Assembly: GCA_023387085.1 (NCBI GenBank) | Contig: JAEWIL010000249.1 | Span: 1 to 22,817, forward strand | DNA length: 22,817 nt | DNA from: Pseudomonadota bacterium | Lineage (GTDB): Bacteria > Pseudomonadota > Alphaproteobacteria > Sphingomonadales > Sphingomonadaceae | Direction of reading: 5' to 3' | Part shown: piece after piece, positions 17,417 to 22,817 of the stretch | How positions within the stretch are numbered: position 1 is the stretch's first letter | How the letters are laid out: each line of letters begins with the position of its first letter | Program-made: the position numbers and the translations under genes | Notes under the pieces: generated by a model | What the model saw: only the letters and a program-made list of their open reading frames with translations | Told to the model about the DNA's origin: nothing | Database searches by the model: none

Positions 17417-19291
17417 ATGACCCTCACCCCGCAATGGCTCGACGAACTCCGGTCGCGGATCACGCTGTCGACCCTGATCGGTCGCACGGTGAAGATAACC
17501 CGCGCCGGCCGCGAGTATAAGGCTTGCTGCCCCTTCCATAACGAAAAGACGCCCAGCTTCACGATCAACGACGAAAAGGGCTTCTACCACTGCTTCGGTT
17601 GCAGCGCGCATGGCGACGCGATCCGCTGGATGACCGACCAGCGCGGCCTGTCGTTTATGGACGCGGTCAGGGAGCTCGCCGCCGAGGCCGGGATGGAGGT
17701 CCCCGCCGCCGATCCGCGCGCAGCGAAAAAGGCCGAAGAGCAGGCGAGCCTGCGCGATGTGACGCAGGCGGCCGCAGACTGGTTCACCCAGCAGCTTGGC
17801 AGCAGCAACGGGGCGCCGGCGCGCGAATATCTGGCGAAGCGCGGCATTTCGGACGCCACCCGCGCCACCTTCGGTTTCGGCCTCGCGCCCGACAGCCGCA
17901 GCGCGCTGAAAGAGGCGCTCAAGAAATTCCCGACCGCGATGCTCGTCGAGGCCGGGATGCTGATCGCGGTTGATGACAAGGAGCCTTATGATCGCTTCCG
18001 CGGGCGGCTGATGATCCCGATCCGCGACGCGCGCGGGCGTGTGATCGCGTTCGGCGGCCGCATCCTCGGCGACGGCGAGCCCAAATATCTGAACTCGCCC
18101 GAAACGCCGCTCTTCGACAAGGGGCGCACGCTCTACAATCTCGACAAGGCGAGCCCTGCCTCGCGCCAGACGAACCGGATCATCGTCGTCGAAGGCTATA
18201 TGGACGTCATCGCGCTCGCCGAGGCGGGGATCGCCGACGCGGTCGCGCCGCTCGGCACCGCGCTCACCGAGAACCAGCTCGGGATGATCTGGCGCATGGT
18301 GCCCGTGCCCGTCCTCTGCTTCGACGGCGACAGCGCCGGGCAGAAGGCGGCGATGCGCGCCGCGATGCGCGCGCTCCCCCTGCTCCGCCCCGGCTTCAGC
18401 CTCGCCTTCGCGACCCTGCCGGCGGGACAGGACCCCGACGATATCGTCCGCGCCCGTGGCGCCTCGGGCTTCACCGACATATTGGAAGACGCACAGCCGC
18501 TCGTCGACCGCCTCTGGACCCACGAGGTCGCGGCGGGGCCGCTCGCCACGCCCGAGGAACGCGCCGCGCTCAAAGCCCGCCTCCTTGCCCACGCCGACGC
18601 GATCCAGGACGCCGACGTCCGCCACCATTATCGCGAAGCGTTTCGCGAAAAGCTCGACGCGCTCTTTGCCCGCAAACAGCCCGAACGCGGCCCCCGCGTC
18701 CCTTGGGCGCCGCAGCCGCAGCGCGGCGGTCGCCGTTTCCAGCCCGACCCGCGCCTCCAGCCGCCCGCCGACGAAACGCGCGCGCTCAGCCAGTCGGGCA
18801 TCGCCACCCCTTATGCCGCGGCGCTGATCGGGGGGCTATTGCGCTATCCGGAGGCGATCCGGCGCCACGAGGACGCGCTTTTCCGCCTCCATATCCCCGA
18901 TTCCGGCGACGCCGAACTGCTCGGCGCAATGCTTGACATCGCAAATGCCCAAGAAGGGCTTGATTGCGAGGGGTTGCTTGCCATATTGGAGCCGATGAAA
19001 GTGTATAATAGGGCGACGACATTGCTCAGAGCCGACGGAATGCACTTCTCATTCAATCGACGGCTTGAAGGCGAAGAGGCCGATGCGGCACGTGAAATCG
19101 CGCTGCGCGACCTTGACGAATATATCGGCGTGCTGGTCAGCCAGCCCGAAATCCGCGCGCGGCTCGCCGAAGCCACCGCGGACTTTCAGCGCACGATGGA
19201 TGACGAAGGCCTGGCGCGTCAGCAAAAGCTGCGCGCGATGGATGAGGAACTGACCCGCCGCCTGGCCGCGCTGTCCGACAGCAGCCAGTAA
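17417..19291 (+). CDS. dnaG: DNA primase DnaG
   Basis: A 624-residue primase. The CHC2 zinc finger is at residues 38-62 (CPFHNEKTPSF with Cys38 and His41, then HCFGC with Cys59 and Cys62). The catalytic TOPRIM core follows with IIVVEGYMDVIALAEAGI (acidic Glu) and the downstream acidic cluster CFDGDSAGQKAA. The C-terminal third is variable and contacts DnaB helicase. It lays down RNA primers at the replication fork. ATG 17417 is at the family start MTLTPQWLDELR. rpoD begins 39 bases after the stop, the classic macromolecular-synthesis order without rpsU. The 3' end (about 18930-19080) is markedly AT-richer than the rest, which fits an embedded rpoD promoter. Confidence 0.97.
   Translation: MTLTPQWLDELRSRITLSTLIGRTVKITRAGREYKACCPFHNEKTPSFTINDEKGFYHCFGCSAHGDAIRWMTDQRGLSFMDAVRELAAEAGMEVPAADPRAAKKAEEQASLRDVTQAAADWFTQQLGSSNGAPAREYLAKRGISDATRATFGFGLAPDSRSALKEALKKFPTAMLVEAGMLIAVDDKEPYDRFRGRLMIPIRDARGRVIAFGGRILGDGEPKYLNSPETPLFDKGRTLYNLDKASPASRQTNRIIVVEGYMDVIALAEAGIADAVAPLGTALTENQLGMIWRMVPVPVLCFDGDSAGQKAAMRAAMRALPLLRPGFSLAFATLPAGQDPDDIVRARGASGFTDILEDAQPLVDRLWTHEVAAGPLATPEERAALKARLLAHADAIQDADVRHHYREAFREKLDALFARKQPERGPRVPWAPQPQRGGRRFQPDPRLQPPADETRALSQSGIATPYAAALIGGLLRYPEAIRRHEDALFRLHIPDSGDAELLGAMLDIANAQEGLDCEGLLAILEPMKVYNRATTLLRADGMHFSFNRRLEGEEADAAREIALRDLDEYIGVLVSQPEIRARLAEATADFQRTMDDEGLARQQKLRAMDEELTRRLAALSDSSQ
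18959..19009 (+). promoter_or_regulatory. Candidate internal promoter(s) for rpoD within the dnaG 3' end
   Basis: A perfect -10 box TATAAT is at 19004-19009 inside dnaG, preceded by GTG; the best -35 candidate (TTGCCA at 18978) is spaced 20, so the match is incomplete. Just upstream, CTTGATT (18959-18965) and GCCATAT (18980-18986) are 14 bases apart, close to a sigma-32 heat-shock pattern. In E. coli, rpoD also has promoters, including a heat-shock one, inside dnaG. Both overlap an unusually AT-rich coding stretch. Inference only. Confidence 0.4.
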
Positions 19292-19330
19292 CGACCATTT
19301 GATGCCCCAAGGCAGGAACGACGAACGCAT

Positions 19331-21346
<2,016 letters not shown>

Positions 21347-21370
21347 GCGGGGCGTATCCGGGGGGAAATC

Positions 21371-21943
21371 ATGCAAAAAGGTGCGCTCATGCCGGCGGCT
21401 TTGCTGGCCGCCATGACGGTGGGCATGGCGGCTCCCGCCGCTGCCCAGTCGAGTGAACGGCCCGCGGACGAAGCCGCGGCGAAGCATAGCCTCGCCGTCA
21501 AGATCGTCGCGGCCGCCTTTCCCGAGAGCCAGCGCCTGGAAATTCTCGGCGGCATGATGGACGCCCTGACCTCGCAGATGACGTCGACCTTCGACAACAT
21601 GGGCGACAAGGAGATGCAAGCGATTACCGAGAAGCATCTCGGCATCATGCGCGGCGATATCATGGCTGATCTGCGCGCCAACTCAGGCGGCATGTTCGAT
21701 GCGATCGCGGTGGCGTACGCACGCGGTTTTTCGCTGCAGGAATTGCAGGACATCGAACGTTTCGTAACGACCCCTAGCGGCGCCGCCTATGTCCAGCGGT
21801 CGCCCAAATTGCTCAACGACCCGGCCGTCGCCGAATGGAACACGGCATATTTCAAACGTGTCATGGGAATCGTCGAGGTTCGCAAGCGCGCACTCATCGA
21901 GGATTTGTCCGCCCATATGGCGAAGAATACCGGCACCAAATGA
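21371..21943 (+). CDS. DUF2059 family exported protein
   Basis: A 190-residue protein with a signal peptide (hydrophobic 8-22, cleavage likely after Ala25 in APAAAQSS). The mature part is helical and matches DUF2059: GGMFDAIAVAYARGFSLQELQDIERFVTTPSGAAYVQRSPKLLND is the characteristic pattern of a short helix pair followed by a TPxG element. Function is unknown; family members are periplasmic. ATG 21371 has GGGGGGA just upstream. It begins 24 bases after the rpoD stop and so separates rpoD from the broken rpoD 3' copy at 21969-22130, which could mean it arrived by recombination there. Confidence 0.85.
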   Translation: MQKGALMPAALLAAMTVGMAAPAAAQSSERPADEAAAKHSLAVKIVAAAFPESQRLEILGGMMDALTSQMTSTFDNMGDKEMQAITEKHLGIMRGDIMADLRANSGGMFDAIAVAYARGFSLQELQDIERFVTTPSGAAYVQRSPKLLNDPAVAEWNTAYFKRVMGIVEVRKRALIEDLSAHMAKNTGTK

Positions 21944-21968
21944 TCCTGCCGAGCAGATGACTCGATAG

Positions 21969-22130
21969 GCAATCAGCGATCTGGGCGATTTCGAACGCAT
22001 CGCGCTTGAGGAAGTCGACAAGCGGCTTGGCATCATCCGCGAACGCATCCGCCACATCAAGGCGAAGGCGCTGCGCAAGCTGAAGCACCCGTCGCGCACC
22101 CGCAAGATACGCAGCTTCCTCGACCAGTAG
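21969..22130 (+). pseudogene. Broken second copy of the rpoD 3' end
   Basis: A frame after the stop at 21966-21968 reads ISDLGDF then LEEVDKRLGIIRERIRHIKAKALRKLKHPSRTRKIRSFLDQ and ends TAG at 22128-22130. The last 42 residues align without gaps to the end of RpoD with 30 identities, including the RERIR helix and the RSFLDQ end; the start resembles the earlier DSPLGDF segment, so an internal deletion joined the two. No ATG, GTG or TTG begins the frame and the region-2 core is absent, so it cannot make a sigma factor. In the final 23 codons, differences from rpoD are mainly synonymous, indicating descent from a functional rpoD of another lineage, not simple local decay. It could still be translated as a fragment of a fusion, but nothing shows this. 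Confidence 0.85.
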
Positions 22131-22178
22131 ACGCCGCGCAACCCGGCGCGCCCACGAATATCCACCACTGGACCACGG

Positions 22179-22212
22179 CCGTTCGCGATCCGTCGCGGAC
22201 GGGGGCGTTTTC
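22179..22212 (+). terminator. Probable intrinsic terminator after the rpoD-fragment region
   Basis: A stem of about 10 base pairs with one G:T wobble (CGTTCGCGA, loop TCCG, TCGCGGACG) is followed by GGGGCGTTTTC. It would end read-through from rpoD and the DUF2059 gene. The T-run is short. Confidence 0.55.
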
Positions 22213-22230
22213 GGTGCTCCCGGCGGTCGC

Positions 22231-22259
22231 AAAATAGTTGTGCGCCGCACAATTATTTT
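22231..22259. promoter_or_regulatory. 29-base near-perfect palindrome (third TTGTGC-type operator)
   Basis: The core TTGTGCGCCGCACAA (22238-22252) is perfectly symmetric about a central C. AAAATA and TATTTT on the outside continue the symmetry, with only one mismatched pair (22237/22253). The same TTGTGC-x-GCACAA frame occurs at the phasin promoter (7346-7362). Here no PHA gene follows; the nearest downstream gene is pspC-like, about 260 bases away, so the target is unclear. Confidence 0.6.
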
Positions 22260-22364
22260 GGCCAAATTACCTCAAATCTTCATCTTTCCTCCCCAGATCG
22301 GCTTGGCCGACGCGGGATTTTCAGTCCCGGTTCATCATCGTCAGCTAAATGGCGCATAGTCCCA

Positions 22365-22388
22365 CCGAATGGGAAAATATTCATTCGG
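22365..22388. promoter_or_regulatory. Inverted repeat, candidate enhancer site for the sigma-54 promoter
   Basis: CCGAATG and CATTCGG are exact inverted repeats around a 10-base AT-rich spacer. Overlapping it is TCCCA-N5-TGGGA (22360-22374), and a weaker CCCAT/ATGGG pair spans 22403-22424. The first repeat is centred about 100 bases upstream of the predicted sigma-54 start point, the usual distance for an activator such as PspF. Confidence 0.45.
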
Positions 22389-22448
22389 ACCGGATCAGAC
22401 CGCCCATCGAGCGGGCCAAATGGGACGGAAATGCGAGAGGAAGCAAAA

Positions 22449-22465
22449 TTGGCACGCCCGTTGCT
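22449..22465 (+). promoter_or_regulatory. Sigma-54 (-24/-12) promoter of the PspC-domain gene
   Basis: TTGGCACGCCCGTTGCT matches the sigma-54 consensus YTGGCACG-N4-TTGCW at every specified base. The GG (22451-22452) and GC (22463-22464) doublets are correctly spaced, predicting a start near 22476, about 42 bases before the pspC ATG. The E. coli psp operon is likewise sigma-54 dependent. Confidence 0.8.
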
Positions 22466-22517
22466 AAGCAAGGGACATCGAGCGGAACACTCCGCCGCCA
22501 AAGGGAAAGATAACAAG

Positions 22518-22811
22518 ATGGAAAACGAGACCACCAACCTCTTCCGCCGCCGCGACACCTTCTTCGGTATCTGCGAGGCCGTGGGCCAGGACTTCGGCTT
22601 CAACCCGCTGTGGCTCCGCCTTGCCTTCGTGGCACCGCTCTTCTTCTTCCCGGTCCAGACCTTCATCGGCTATTTCGCGCTCGGCGCGGTCGTCCTTCTC
22701 TCGCGCCTGCTGTTCCCGGACAAGGCAGCCAAGGCGTCGGCAACCGCGGTCGTCGCCGAATCCGCACCGGCCGCTGACGAACGGACGGACGAATACGCGC
22801 TCGCGGCTTGA
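22518..22811 (+). CDS. PspC-domain protein (envelope stress)
   Basis: A 97-residue protein. LFRRRDTFFGICEAVGQDFGFNPLWLRLAFV is the PspC signature: a short basic N-terminus, the FFGICEAVGQ helix and a start of the membrane helix, which continues to about residue 66. A hydrophilic, acidic tail follows. PspC proteins sit in the inner membrane and take part in the phage-shock response to envelope damage. I chose ATG 22518 because AAGGGAAAG lies just upstream and it follows the sigma-54 start; the frame open back to 22431 would begin before the promoter. No pspA or pspB is visible before it; genes after it lie outside the window. Confidence 0.88.
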   Translation: MENETTNLFRRRDTFFGICEAVGQDFGFNPLWLRLAFVAPLFFFPVQTFIGYFALGAVVLLSRLLFPDKAAKASATAVVAESAPAADERTDEYALAA

Positions 22812-22817
22812 CGGGAC

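Noticed and set aside
21969..22130. A functional small anti-sigma or sigma-4 peptide gene
   Set aside because: The fragment has no start codon after the preceding stop and no ribosome-binding site; a broken copy of rpoD explains it better.
22280..22666. A 128-codon minus-strand frame over the pspC leader
   Set aside because: It runs through the sigma-54 promoter and the opposite strand of PspC, with no recognisable content.

Overview
The window is high-GC bacterial chromosome from an alphaproteobacterium, most probably order Sphingomonadales and of Sphingopyxis or Sphingomonas type. The basis is protein style (CarA/CarB, RpoD with an acidic insert, DnaG, GreA, a lysine/alanine-rich phasin, a DhlA-subfamily haloalkane dehalogenase) and gene neighbourhoods; the genus is an inference. 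No rRNA, tRNA, CRISPR array or insertion sequence was seen. Almost all of it is densely packed core-genome coding sequence, with four places that stand out.

Layout. 1-627: 3' part of purA, overlapping a convergent haloalkane dehalogenase (617-1510). 1590-3729: an L,D-transpeptidase lipoprotein and an exported amidase-signature hydrolase. 3695-5403 (minus): an AlaC-type aminotransferase and a DUF2721 membrane protein in one operon. 5520-8154: a polyhydroxyalkanoate (PHA) module, class I PHA synthase then a phasin with a histone-H1-like basic segment; the phasin promoter carries two TGCA-N-TGCA operators of PhaR type and the gene ends in a strong intrinsic terminator. 8340-8705: clpS. 8707-10602: an HxlR-type regulator divergent from a two-gene SDR / 2-hydroxychromene-2-carboxylate isomerase-like operon, with a palindromic operator between. 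10625-11753 (minus): rhomboid protease and greA. 11850-16776 (minus): carA, an inserted lipoprotein gene, then carB. 16909-21346 (plus): yqeY, dnaG and rpoD, a macromolecular-synthesis cluster. 21371-22811: a DUF2059 exported protein, a broken second copy of the rpoD 3' end, a long palindrome, and a PspC-domain gene behind a textbook sigma-54 promoter.

Most notable: (1) a roughly 50% GC lipoprotein gene with an RraB-like fold signature sits exactly between carA and carB with TTGA and TAATG overlaps, so it is translationally embedded in the pyrimidine/arginine operon; (2) a 3'-terminal rpoD fragment about 0.8 kb after rpoD differs mostly at synonymous sites, so it probably came from another functional rpoD; (3) the PspC gene has a -24/-12 promoter with inverted repeats placed like enhancer sites; (4) the same TTGTGC palindrome family occurs at the phasin promoter and again in the gap upstream of pspC.

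Working together, the genes cover purine and pyrimidine synthesis (purA, carAB), replication and transcription (dnaG, rpoD, greA), proteolysis (clpS, rhomboid), carbon storage (phaC, phasin) and envelope functions (transpeptidase, PspC). The accessory-looking genes are the dehalogenase, the amidase, the SDR/isomerase pair and the lipoprotein within carAB.
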